Source of the DNA: Haemonchus contortus
Lineage: Eukaryota > Nematoda > Chromadorea > Rhabditida > Trichostrongylidae
Direction of reading: 5' to 3'
NCBI GenBank assembly: GCA_000469685.2
Contig: LS997563.1
Span: forward strand, 19,027,757-19,091,756
Length of the DNA stretch: 64,000 nucleotides
The notes below the pieces were generated by a model that worked only from the letters and a program-made list of their open reading frames with translations, did no database searches and was not told where the DNA came from. The translations under genes and the position numbers were made by a program. This document shows positions 1-10,534 of the stretch, in pieces (positions within the stretch are counted from its first letter, which is position 1; each line of letters starts with the position of its first letter).

Positions 1-445
1 AAGTGGGCGGGGCTGGCACCAAAGTGGGCGGAGCTTAGATCAAAAATTTATAAGTCTTTTCAGAAACGTTCTGGGATGCGGCAAAAAGGTATTAAGGTGT
101 AAAAGAACAAATGTGGTCAGATGCCACAAGTGGGCGGGGCTGGCACCAAAGTGGGGGGAGCTTAGATCAAAAATTTATAACTCTTTTCAGAAACGTTCTG
201 GGATGCGGCAAAAAGGTATTAAGGTGTAAAAGAACAAATGTGGTCAGATGCCACAAGTGGACGGGATTGGCACTGAAGTGGGCTTACATAAAAATTATTG
301 AGTCTCTTCAGATGCGTTTTATATCGAGGGAAAAAGTTGTCTGGAGGTAATAGAAGTAATGCGGTTCGAAGTCAGGAGTGGGTAGAGTTTGCAAAGAGAG
401 GGGCAGAGCTAAGATCAAAAATTTATACATCCGTCCTTCACACTA
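1..445. repeat. Tandem array, 127-bp period, about 3.5 copies
   Basis: Units start at 1, 128, 255 and about 376. The first two units are nearly identical: each opens AAGTGGGCGGGGCTGGCACC and contains CAGAAACGTTCTGGGATGCGG. The third and fourth are clearly diverged, so the array decays to the right. It starts before the window. No gene is visible in it. Confidence 0.9.
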
Positions 446-2149
446 ACCCTGACCACATAGGTGTACAACTAGCGGATACCTCTAAACTCTTTCAAAAATT
501 AGGCTAAAAAATTTCTAAAAGTTTGTATCCATGTTTCCACACACAATAGTCCCTTCTACCTAGAGCGAATGACTACATTAACTGTAGACCTCATGAAATA
601 AATTCTACAACATCCCCGGCCATACAGGCGCATACCCTGTAAAGACGTGTAAATCCCTACAACTACCGAAAGGGGCCCTCCTTTTAAAGTTAGCGTCCAT
701 GGCCACACACAGCCCGAACTACGCAGCATTTCTTCGACTACATGGACTGCAGAGGTATTTGATTTGTATTCATCGGAGTACTCTTTATGGCCACACACGG
801 CCCCATCTCACTTCCCAAAAAAACGATGGCCGCTACAGAGGTGTCAGGGAAGAGGCTCAGATGATAAAGTTCTGTAATGAAAATCAGAAGCTCATGTGGT
901 TCCGTCCCTTGGTCAGAGCCCCTAGCGCACGCAATAGCGTGCTTAGCCGCCTTGCGTAGTTCAAAAGGAAGAAGCTGAGACTGAAGGGCCAAAAAGAATA
1001 GAAGGATAATGAATAGAATTAGATCCGGTTAACTACCATTTGCCTCTTGCACCATATCAACCAATCACATAAAACATGAATAATAGCAATTCAAGAGATG
1101 ACTGTAGCTCCAACTGAAATGGAATATAATAGCTACTCACAACACACAATTCAAACTGTAAATGTAAAAGAAAGAAAATCCGGCACAAGTAATCCAGCAT
1201 AAGCAAAAATCATACAGCGAATACTAGAAAGCAGCATCGGAGGAGATGCGTCAACTCTGGAGCTTAACACGTGTGACGAGGGCATGGAAGGTTATAAATC
1301 AGCGTTTGACATGTATCATAGATTCTGTTTAGTCGTATGTGATAAGCTTGCTCATTATGAACCGATACGTCATCGCTTTTGCCAGGCCTTGAAATTTCCC
1401 ATCCACATTAGGAATCTGCTATCGCAAAAGCAACAAATTTCCGCGTGCTGCTCGGACCCATTCTCGGATGAGCGTTATAAGAAGGTTCTCATCGTTGACT
1501 GGGAATGTGCAGAATAGGAATAGCTCGCCGATTCTACGATTCGATTCTCTCAGAGGAAACGATTCGACTTCGATCGCACCGGTGAAAAAGAGATCAAATG
1601 AAATCGCGCTTTCGTGAGTCGCGCCACTTTCGAACCACACGCGGAGCCCTCGCACCGACCCAACAGAATTCAATTAAACAAATCGGCTTCTACTAAAAAC
1701 GAATGCAACCTGCAAAACACCAAATCTGAGCAACTTACGGTCAGGGCAGTATGCAGCTTTTCTGCCTCAGGGAGCGGGGAACTCCAGGCCGCACCCTATC
1801 GACGGCCTCCCTCGGCCCGGTCAGTTTTCAACCACCACTCTGTTGCCCACGGCCCACGTCCCCTTTCCATTTTCCCGCGCATTTGCTTTCGCTGCCACCT
1901 TCAACTTCCGCCAAGTTGTGGCCTAGGCACAACTAACATAACAATATCGATCCGGGATTTGGCTTCATCTAACCAGCACTTTACCCAATCACAACGACTG
2001 AAATCTCATCCGAATTCCCTCCCCTAACATTTCCGTCATGATAATCACGTAGAACTCTTGCTTTCACAACTTTTGAAAAACCTTATTTCAGCAAATCTGC
2101 TGGATTTTCTCACGTTTTTCGCCACGGATGCGCTATGCTTCATCATGAT
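446..2149. other. No assignable gene; GC-rich patch at 1550-1930
   Basis: I see no gene or intact repeat that I can name. The part 1550-1930 is richer in G+C and CpG than its surroundings and carries a minus-strand GTAAGT donor-like site at about 1735. That could be a promoter or 5' UTR exon of an unidentified minus-strand gene, or just part of the diverged element whose terminus lies at 2150-2206. Open frames here (for example 1614-2027 plus) have no recognisable domain. Confidence 0.3.
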
Positions 2150-2206
2150 TTCCGCTTTTCAACTCAAAGAGAGAACCTCAAATTTGTCGTGAACTGCGGC
2201 TTTACG
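2150..2206. repeat. Terminus of a diverged ITR-family element
   Basis: The run TTTCCGCTTTTCAACTC followed by GTCGTGAACTGCGGCTTTA matches the right terminus of the roughly 490-bp family seen intact at 18262-18760. The left end of this copy could not be located. Confidence 0.45.
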
Positions 2207-2662
2207 TGATTTCACTACCCAAAGTATTTTTCAGCGGAAGTCTCAGCTTCAAACGAGGCGTACAATTAGATCGGTCAGAAACCACCTTCACAGCATCCCT
2301 CTCTCTTTCACTGGCTCACCGCGCCTATACTAATCAAAACTGATGAAAATATGGCTGATTGGCTACCAGTCAATGTGTATTCCTTGGTATTATAATCCAC
2401 ATACGGCGTGTGACAAACAGAATCTTCGGAAAACAATTTGTTTAAATAACTCTCATTTGGGGAAAAATACAATTGAAATCAGTAAATAAGAGCAGTTTGG
2501 ACTAGAATATCGAAGATCCTCCTATTGACTTTTGCTACTCAATGATATGTATTGAAAAGGCTTTTTTTCTCTTTTGCTATTACCTATTCAATCAAGATTT
2601 CTTCCAAAGATCAGAGCGTGGTACTCAAAGCTTACAAGGCCTATGTCAACTTAAGAGCATTG

Positions 2663-2840
2663 AAGGCACAATTCATGATAAAAATGGCTTTTGAGATTTC
2701 CATCTAGGACGAACCTGTGACCCTCTGAGAGGCGCTGTCAGGTCGAAAAGCTGCAATAAAGGTTAATTTAAAGGCTTCGTCGGCGTCCTGAGCGAAAGCG
2801 GACGTGTTTCAATAGCGTTGTAGAGGCTGTATCATTCAAC
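2663..2840. repeat. Fragment of the roughly 490-bp ITR family
   Basis: It begins AAGGCACAATTCATGATAA, close to the family terminus, and continues with GAGATTTCCATCTAGGA and GTTGTAGAGGCTG, which recur in the copy at 11929-12656. The right terminus is missing. Confidence 0.6.
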
Positions 2841-3237
2841 ATGGAGCATACATGTTGAAAATTTAAATTAGTAGTTGTGGCTCATAGGGAAAATAGAGTG
2901 ATGAAATTTGTGACTTTTTGGTTTACTGGGCCCAGCTCTTAAACGCACGAATGAGAATCGTTTGCACTATCTCATAACTCGAAATTATAGTGAACTGTTT
3001 TTAGATGTAGAAACATATTTCAGATTTTACACCGAGGAAAAAAAAAGTTCCTGAAGCGGGTGCTGTAGTAACACGAGATGGACATATCCGAAGGGAATCG
3101 CATTTATCACTGTGGAACAAAGTTTCTAATATTTAATCTGATCCAACGTATCAATAGTTATTGCGAGCAACATCAATGTAATAATTCCTTTCAGTATTGA
3201 TTCCTTCAATGCGCATAATTGTGTGTTGCCTCTGATT

Positions 3238-6200
3238 TCAGTCATATGAAAGATTGTAAGCTCGATAGCCTGCGAGAAAACTAGCAATGATCTGAAAATT
3301 AAATTTATTAGGAATGCATCCGGTCATGAAAATGTCATTCATACCTCAATGAGCACTACAGCCATAGAGGCTGCACCAAGATACTGTGTATCTGTGGATA
3401 TGCGAGACCGGATTTGCTTTTCACATCCCTATAATGTCAGTTTGAATTTCTAGAAAAACTCATGCTTGAAGGATAACATTTTAGCGCTATTCAATATCGT
3501 TTCTGGAACGCTTCACCCATCCGGCATCCATTCGGAATCGTAGTGGCATTTTGACTGGGTATATTGCCTTTACAATGACTTGCGGTATCCAGCCGATCTT
3601 CAAGTCAATGCTTTATCCTCCCAGATGATTCTGGTACTAATTAACCAACATGGGAGGGATGAAGGCCCGGTTGGCCTGGGCAAGTATCTAGCCGGGATGA
3701 AATGAACAGCTCTTTCCACAGCTATTGAGATACTCATGGTAGGGTTGTCTGCTCCAGTGATCATGTTGAGCAAAGATAACTTTCAAGACATCTTCGAACA
3801 GGTCAACCGCAGTTGATGTTTGTTTTTAAACTTGCCTCATTCTTCATGGTGTTCCTAAGCCAGACAAAGAACATCCGGCTCTGCGCTGAATTTCTCGACA
3901 CTAGTGCCTGATTTGACGTACACCTCAGAAACCTGGACTCTACGAAAGCAGGATGAGCATGAAGTCAGCGTCATCAAACGCGGAGAAGACGATGCTCAGA
4001 ATTCTCCTATGCATGCATATGCAGAAGGGAATCCGGGGTCCGAGCTCCGTCAACGAGCGAAGATCAGCTATGCCGTTGATTTGTTGAATAGAAGATCAGG
4101 TGGACCAGACACACGTTATGCGATATAGAGATGACCATTGGACCAAGGAGGTTACTGACTGGACCCCTCGGGACATCAAACGAACTTCAGGACGGCCGCC
4201 AACGAGATGGCCAGCTTCTTCACGAATGGTCTGAACGAAAGGTATGCTGGGCCTCGTGTCTCTAAAGCGACGGCGATTCACTGGACCACTTGGCTCGCGA
4301 CAGGGACAAACGGAAACTTACTGGCGTCCGCTCGGGGAGAAATGGATGATCAACGGGGCAACCGGTGATGCAGACAGGTGAAGCCTCCTCACACTGGAGG
4401 TGACTTAGAAGAACCAAACAAATGGAATCGATGACGAATAGCTTCTAACCGGAATCACCTTTATAAAGAAAAGCTTTGCGACTTACGATGGCATAGTTGG
4501 GTCGAAAACAGGAATAGGCTTGCAGCTGAGCTTCACTAAATGACCAGTCTTTAGAACTGAGAACTCCACAGCAGCTGAACTGTAAAACGGACGGTGAAAT
4601 ATTCTTATAAAAAGACGAGGTGAGCAAAATTACCGTTTTCTGAGTGTGAATCCAGAATTGAGTTTCGGAATCAGATGGTGGAGGCGATGCATACCTTAAA
4701 TGAAAGAAAACCTGTATGTAAAACATTCTTACTTCGGTATTACATAATTATTCCCCTATTCAACATACAATTTCGTTCTTTTGCTGATGAATGCGGTACA
4801 ACGGATCAAATGATATAACAAAATATAAGAAATTTAGAATAATAAAATCGCATGGATGATTCGTCTGAATAGTGATTTACCATGCTCTTCTTTACGCTCG
4901 AGTATAAAATTTTGCAACAGGAAAAGGGAAAAGGTAGTGAGGTAGCTAGTCTGAGGGTTTCAGAGAAGTCAAACAAATCCGAGTGTTCGAATTTAACTCA
5001 GGAATTTGAACTTCAATTATAGAGGCTTAGTTAACGATAAAAATGGTCTTCTGACAATGAGAACCCTTCCTTTATAAACGTGTGACTCCTAAGGATAGCA
5101 CAAGAAAAACCTTCAAGATCATAGTAAAATTAGGGGTTTGTCAAGAATGTGACGACAGAAGCTGCATGGAAGAGATAATTGGACGAGTTGTTCGATGGTA
5201 GGTGTCGTTGCGTTCAATTGGATACGGTAAGTGGCCTGTGTGGGCCCCGGCGCGAATGGTGCAACCTCGGCAGCCTCTACAAAGCCGTGAGAACTCATCC
5301 CTTGTGCTATTCTTTGGAGTCACGGTCAGTCATTCAAGTTCAAGCATTATTTTTTCATATATATAAAACAAAATAAAGTAAAAAGAAAAAACGGGATGTG
5401 CTCCAAATACAAATTTGTTTTCTAATATTGACCATTGACTAGGTAAATAAATAAATAAATAAATAAATTTCAGCACTTATCAAAGATTATGTGCATATTA
5501 TAGTATCCATTGACCAGAAATCGAAATTGAGCTACTGTCAGAACCCCTGAACCCCAAGAAACTACTTATCGTCGTACAATTTGGCAGTTTTGTAAAGCGA
5601 TTCGTAGAGTATGTCATCAGAGGCAAGTTGATTGATTTGATCGGAATACGTGAAGGCAAGCAAACCAGCGATCAGTTGGACGACTACCATCAAAGCGATT
5701 ACGGCACAGTACTAAAAATGATAATGAGAAGATCATGAGTGAAAGGTTCTACTGTATTAAGCCTGACTAGTTAATGCTGAACTAACCGCACGGAGGAGGA
5801 ATTTATTCCTTTTGAGCGTGGCTACGGCAGAAACGAAGAACATCAGAATAAGAACGCAGGCCGCTGCTGTGAACAAGCCGAATATCATGTCCAGACGGCG
5901 TAGTTCCAGAAAATCATTGTCCTGGTAATAGGGCGAAGTTATTTATTTATTTATTTATTTATTTTGCTTATTCGAAAACACACAGGGATGCTGCGCATAA
6001 GCTAAATTCCTATAGCAAATCCCTACCCCAACCGATAAAAAAGGCAGAAAATACCAAAATACCAAAAAGGAGGAAAATAAGGAGATGGATCACTAAACGG
6101 AAGAAAGGAAACAAGGCTAAAGAAGCAAGAAGCCAATTCCTTTTGCTCAAACGGTAGTTTGACAGTCGGCTTCAGTTTTTTTGGTAAACATGATAAGTTT

Positions 6201-6689
6201 TTTCACACAATTTATTTCCCGAGAACTCAATCCACGTGACAACCTCCAATTGACTCAATTTTGGGCAAAAACTGAGCGAAAAAATGCAAAAAAAAAGCTT
6301 ATTCAGTAGGAAAGGGAATTGACATTGTTCCATCATAGACGATGATAGGTCAAATTGCTTTATAGACGATTTATCATTATTTCGTTTTGGCCACTGACTT
6401 CAAAGAAATTCTCTTATCAAGCTTTTCCATCATGACCAATGGTCAGTTTGCTCTTTTCGGGCAAAATTTTCAAAAAATTCTTGAACAACTCACAGCTCTT
6501 GCGTAGTTCACGAAGGTACCAAAACCTCGTCCAAATCGCAGAACGAAACCAGCGATTAGAAGTGCTGCACCAACCAACTGGAATGGCTTTCTTTCTCGGG
6601 TATACCTGTAGGGAGAGATTACGGACTCACCGCTGTTGCAAATGTTGTTCCGAGGAAAATTCTGTCTTGTGAATCGAACGTCATCCTGC
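3238..6689 (-). CDS. Tetraspanin family membrane protein, seven exons, N-terminus unresolved
   Basis: Minus-strand exons, 5' to 3', are 6689-6494, 5921-5787, 5711-5566, 4694-4634, 4579-4487, 3428-3345 and 3291-3238 (stop TGA). All junctions are GT-AG and the phases agree (0,0,2,0,0,0), giving about 255 residues. In order the product has part of TM1 (LVGAALLIAGFVLRFG), a small loop, TM2, the link KRNKFLLRAY, TM3 (ending AGLLAFTYSDQI), a large extracellular loop with the hallmark FSCCGV, then KDW, a third cysteine (YSC) and GC, then TM4 split by a 53-bp intron, ending in a short tail. CCG plus two further cysteines is the four-cysteine tetraspanin loop; the family organises membrane microdomains. 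The palmitoylated GCC after TM2 is absent. The first exon is open from an acceptor at 6690 without a convincing start; a second acceptor at 6606 is possible, and a start exon may lie upstream of the mariner at 6781. Confidence 0.85.
3501..3702 (-). repeat. tRNA-derived SINE, degraded copy
   Basis: Reads as the complement of the family at 56185-56485: CATCCATTCGGAATCGTAGTGG, then ATGACTTGCGG, then TTATCCTCCCAGA. The internal promoter half is eroded. It lies inside the large fifth intron of the tetraspanin gene. Confidence 0.7.
3903..4360 (+). pseudogene. RTE-type reverse transcriptase C-terminal relic
   Basis: Conceptual translation in shifting frames gives YTSETWTLRKQDE, then ELRQR.KISYAV, RYRDDHWTKEV..W.PRDIKR, GRPPTRW and finally LARDRDK. 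This is the C-terminal tail typical of nematode RTE non-LTR retrotransposons (SETW...R, W.PRD..R..GRPP.RW). It is a 5'-truncated, frameshifted fragment from a lineage different from the element at 37845-40969, and it sits within an intron of the tetraspanin gene in the opposite orientation. Confidence 0.8.
5035..5345. repeat. Partial copy of the roughly 490-bp ITR family
   Basis: Starts ACGATAAAAATGGTCTTCTG and includes GAATGGTGCAACCTCGGCAG, CCTCTACAAAGCCGTGAGAA and ACTCATCCC, matching the internal words of the 15024, 18262 and 33280 copies. It lies in the 871-bp intron of the tetraspanin gene. Confidence 0.6.
5443..5470. repeat. (AAAT)n microsatellite
   Basis: Six to seven AAAT units, within the 871-bp intron of the tetraspanin gene. 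A reverse-complementary (TTTA)n run lies at 5938-5964, in the intron just upstream of the 5921 exon. Confidence 0.9.
5938..5964. repeat. (TTTA)n microsatellite
   Basis: Six TTTA units in the 572-bp tetraspanin intron, close to the acceptor at 5922. Confidence 0.9.
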
Positions 6690-6780
6690 CTGAAAATGGT
6701 AAGGGAATGTAAGCAAGGCTAATCTGACATGGAATACTTCACTATCATAACGGCTGGATGTATTATGATATCCCTATATA

Positions 6781-7368
6781 TTAGGTTGATGCACAATTAT
6801 TGCGGATTTTTACCAGCAAATTTTACTTAAAGAACTATAGAAATACTAATCAAAGACATATTCAAATAATTACTACCGAACTTATTCACCATCTACGTCA
6901 AGCACTGCTTCCCATTGATTAGTTAGTCGGATCCCAAAAGCGAAGAAGTTTTGATCCTTACGGGCGATCCGCGCCTTGACATCGGCCATCAAATCATCCA
7001 AATCGACTTAACTTCTATTCTCTAGCCATTTTTTTGATGAACGGTTGACGAGATAATCCATAAAAGTTTCTGGTGGTGAATATGACAGATTTATGGGCAG
7101 ATCCCATTTCTTGGTTGGCTCTGGCTGATTGTTCGATCGCCGAAAAATTACTGAGATCGCGGAATGACTGTGCCGCCTTCCAATCTTTCTCCAAGTATTT
7201 AAGCCTAATTTCACGAATACGCGGATGGTTTTCTGAGTATATTCTTGTAGAGGAAATCAAGTAGATTCAAGTAGATCATTTCTAGAAAAAACCCGAACTC
7301 AATATTCAAATTCTATCGAGAGAAAAAAAAGCCGCAAAAAAATCCGCAGTAATTATGCATCAACCTAA
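6781..7368 (-). mobile_element. Internally deleted mariner (588 bp) with TIRs and TA target duplication
   Basis: Perfect-looking inverted ends TTAGGTTGATGCACAATTAT and its complement at 7349-7368, flanked by TA on both sides. On the minus strand the left half codes an eroded mariner N-terminus (IREIRLKYLEKDWKAAQSF, typical of the HTH region). The right half codes a mariner C-terminus (DDLMADVKARIARKDQNFF, W..VL..DGE). The catalytic middle is missing, so it is a non-autonomous derivative. It lies just upstream of the first resolved tetraspanin exon and may be in that gene's first intron. Confidence 0.9.
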
Positions 7369-7494
7369 TATGTAGTCACGAGAATATAAAATATCGAGAA
7401 AAATTAGCAGAGTATGAAGAAAATTCTTAGTATATGGGATCACTGAGGTTTGATAGAAGTTACTGATACCGGAAAATCTAATTTAAAACTGTCC

Positions 7495-7865
7495 AAGTGC
7501 GATTGTCAATAAAGCGATAGGGTTTGATTGGGAAGGGGTCAGCGGCGCTCTCGGCCTTGGGTGGCTTTTGAAGAGGCTTGATCTACGTGATCAGCGCCTT
7601 GGAGGTCTCTGAAGCAAGTTGACCCGAGGCTCACTCTATTTAAACCGCAGTCCTATCAGCTTGGGGTGATCGGTGGACCACAAAGGTAGACTATCTCCAA
7701 GGTTAGTTAACAACTTTCGACTTCCTACTAGTCCACGCCCCTTGAACTTTCTTTGTAGATTGGAATAGTGTTTAATCGGATGGTTTTCAGATGCATTTTG
7801 TTTTTCCAGGCTCCGAGGAAGGTAAAGACACCGAAACGTCAGCATGAAAGTTTTGTTGCAATCTC
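7495..7865 (+). mobile_element. Eroded 3' end of a Penelope-like element with terminal repeat
   Basis: The plus strand retains a decayed C-terminal coding tail (FDWE, later LNRSPIS, similar to the NR...ELSPIY tail of Penelope-like proteins). It is followed by a terminal-repeat-like end: GGCTCCGAGGAAGG, CACCGAAACGTCAGC, ATGAAAGTTTTGTTGCAA. The same end structure flanks the GIY-YIG fragment at 43805-44574. Identification is by motif reading only; there is no intact domain. Confidence 0.45.
7809..7843 (+). ncRNA. Degenerate hammerhead-ribozyme-like motif
   Basis: Can be read as stem I GCU/AGC, core CCGAGGA (consensus CUGANGA), stem II GGU...ACC, then GAAAC and GUC before the closing AGC. The U4 to C change and an extra A before stem II make present activity doubtful. 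Hammerhead motifs are known from Penelope-like terminal repeats, which fits the context. Confidence 0.35.
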
Positions 7866-8799
7866 GGTCCTACAGCTCAAATGACAACCTTAAACTGTAA
7901 TTTGAAACTATTATCAGAGCTGTTGTCTATATGAATTCCTTCTCCGAAGCTAGAAATAACAGTTGATAAAAAAAGCCTTCAAAATAGAGCACTTTGGATT
8001 TGATTATCCTATGGCTGGATGCTGTTGAAGAATCCTGAACAATCCCGAGCAGACGTTTTTTTTTTCGTAAGATGCAGATTGTTGAGCTGAAGATTTGAAA
8101 TAAGAGGTATATATCAAGTGGGAATTTGGCTCAGCCTGCCATCGATGGATCATCTTCCCCTCATACAGATGAAACTCATAAGACCCTTAGCGAACAGAAG
8201 ATACCTCATCCCGAATCCGACTTCCTTCAGCTCCCTTCATCCAGCTTTCCTTCTCAGTTGCCTCCCGACCTAGCCCACTTCGACAGCGTCGTCGTCTAGT
8301 AACGAGCTACAATGACTTCGTCAGCCCTTGACAAATTTGTTTCTCTCCCAGCTTTTTGCATTCGTAATGAAAATATCATTGTCTTGTCTATATCCACTAT
8401 GAAATGCAGTGCATCTATATCTGATCTCGCTGGGGGTCAATTGAGTAGAGGTAGACTCTGAATCTTTATTTTCCGTTTTTTGCCGAGATATTGTCATCAT
8501 GATTCATTGCTCTCATGACAAACAATTTTGCTAATGCTGTGGTAGCGTATAGTAAGGTTGTGAAATAATAGCAGTTCTTCTGTGGCCTCGAACTTCCTCA
8601 GATACGCTCTCTAAAAGTAATGTAGGGTTTTAGTCAGAACAGAATAGAGTTCGAATAAAAAAAGACCAAAAAAGGTGGTATCTGCAAATGCTTACAATCT
8701 TGTTCTTGTCTGATATCGAAGGATAAGTTCAAACTTTTCAACGGTACTCCGGTACTCGTTTCCGTTTACCACTGTTCAAATCAGTGCTCTCATTCTCCT
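7866..8799. other. No gene or nameable repeat seen
   Basis: AT-rich sequence with short frames only. A poly-T run is at about 8055. No domain, inverted terminal repeat or tandem structure was recognised. Confidence 0.3.
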
Positions 8800-8921
8800 A
8801 GACATGTCTAGAACCAATTACCCGATCGCAGGGGGATGGAAGGCTTGGTTGGCCAAATTCGATGCCTGGACCATGCGAGTGTGACAGTTCGTCAGTTCTC
8901 ACCGCACCACTTCCGTCCCTT
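8800..8921 (-). repeat. tRNA-derived SINE, 5' half only
   Basis: Complement of the SINE head: GGATGGAAGGCTTGGTTGGCC followed by GGACCATGCG and CGCACCACTTCCGTCC. The box B region is altered and the 3' body is missing. Confidence 0.6.
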
Positions 8922-9171
8922 TGTTAACTTCATTGGTCTTTTATGGGTTGAAGTGGCCTGAAACGAGGCAGTTATCATAGTTGGATGATTAGTGAGGGTA
9001 TCCGTTACTTCTAGTAGCTCGCAAAAATGACATTTTGAGCGGCTCTCGATAGGTTGGAAAGTGGTGAGTGGTAACACAATGAGGATTACGGACCAATCAG
9101 GAGGACAGCTATGCGCAATAAGACGAGGTTAACAACAGTGCGAGGACTGTCACTGCAACCTGCTCCCCCAT

Positions 9172-9704
9172 TCAAACCCTTAGTTGTTTTCTATAGAGCA
9201 TCGCATATCCTGCATATTCCCCTGTAATAAATGTAGCCATAGGCAAACCGTCGGGCGTGGTGAAGGCCCAACGCTTATGCTTTCTCAACGACGTATTCAC
9301 ATATTGCTCTATAAAAGTAAGAAAAGCTTCTCCTTTGATAGTTATTTTGTTCATTTTTTTGTAAGCTACTGTTGACTGATAGGTCAAAACAAATCATACT
9401 TATCTACAAAGTATCATAAAATTGTTACTCACAGCCGATATTGGCTCATCACCATAATCTAATAGACGCTGATAAGCTGCTATAAATATTCGGCAGACGT
9501 CGTGGCAGAAAGTGGGGCGTTCTACCCTACGTACATGATCAAGGAATCAAGAATCCTGGCCCGCCACTCGTCAACTCCAACCAATCTATCAATCCTCCGG
9601 TATAGAGTTATTGGTACTAGAGCTCGGGTGAAAAACGCGACCATCAGCTTGCCATTACAAGTCGTTGTATAGTCCACATATGCATTTAAAGCATCATTAC
9701 GATT
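9172..9704 (-). CDS. Unidentified protein, 3' half of a spliced gene (three exons resolved)
   Basis: Exons on the minus strand are 9704-9531 (58 codons), 9468-9433 (12 codons) and 9375-9172 (67 codons plus TGA). Introns are 62 and 57 bp, all GT-AG and all phase 0, so 137 residues join in one frame. The product is soluble-looking, rich in aromatic and basic residues (VGVDEWRARILDSL, then EAFLTFIEQYV and KRWAFTTPDGLPM near the end), without a signal peptide or membrane helix. I do not recognise the family. The acceptor before 9704 (TTTCATTTAG) implies upstream exons; the 150-codon minus frame at 9686-10138 may hold one of them, but I could not place its donor. No transposon ends flank it. Phase agreement across two typical nematode introns is the main support. 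Confidence 0.55.
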
Positions 9705-9711
9705 CTAAATG

Positions 9712-10090
9712 AAATTTCATGTCTAACACAGAAACGGGTTTGATTAGTCCCAGATCCGCTATCCTCTATGGAATTAATTCCGAGACTGAAGAGCATCAAT
9801 CCTTTGGAAATCCTACATCGCACAATCCGATCAGAGGTTCTAAATGTCACACGTTCCTTAAGACGATATGAATTTCTGCTCATCCTCAGAACTGCTGTTA
9901 CACCTCCCAGGTTACTACTAATCAAGGTAAAAGTGAGATCACTACATAATCCCACGTAATAAAACTTTGAATTAGATTCGGCTTTTATCAGCCATAAATT
10001 CCTCTGCAGATGACCAGGCCCGGAACGACAAACACGTTTCAAAATATTAAGTTCGCTTCTATCAAAAGATATCAGGATTAGTTTGAAGTA
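9712..10090 (-). CDS. Possible upstream exon of the gene at 9172-9704
   Basis: A minus-strand frame stays open across this stretch (part of 9686-10138), starting near an acceptor-like TCTTTTGATAG at about 10070. Possible phase-0 GT donors lie inside it at several points. Codons read as a plausible protein, but no domain is recognised and the junction to the exon at 9704 is not determined. It could equally be chance. Confidence 0.25.
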
Positions 10091-10182
10091 ATAGTAAAAG
10101 TAATAGTAAGTATTGAGAAGTTTTCGTTGCAGATCCATCTCGGGAGCCAGAAAATAACCGACCCCGACAATTTATGCCGTGA

Positions 10183-10534
10183 AGAATGAAGGACGAAGTC
10201 TTGAGCGCTAGCTAATCTCGTTCCTGAGATGTGCACTAGAGTTCGACATCCGTCCAGAATCGATATGGCGTTTTGAATGGGTATGTGGCCTATGCAATGA
10301 CTGGCGGTGGTCGACCGATGTACAAAGCAGTTGCTTTTATCCCAAACCCCCCCCCCTCCCCCAGTTTAGTCTGGGAGGAAAAGTCCGATGAAGCGACACC
10401 AGGGGGCAGGAAGGCTTGCTTGGCTTAGGCGGATAACGGTTCAGGATTCGAACCCACGACCGTGTGAAATAGTGGCGGCCACTTGACGCTTCAACATCAT
10501 CCGTAATGGTGTAACGGCACGGCCACACACACAT
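10183..10534 (-). repeat. tRNA-derived SINE with a poly-C interruption
   Basis: The minus strand carries the SINE head including GGTTCGAATCC-type box B (complement GGATTCGAACCC at about 10445), and the body through CGGTGGTCGACCGATGTAC. A C-rich run (AACCCCCCCCCCTCCCCCAG, about 10346) interrupts the middle. The end keeps the family word GGACGAAGTCTT. Confidence 0.75.

Noticed and set aside
1614..2027. 137-codon plus frame in a GC-rich patch
   Set aside because: No domain, no splice context, and it ends next to a diverged element terminus; better seen as promoter-like or repeat DNA.
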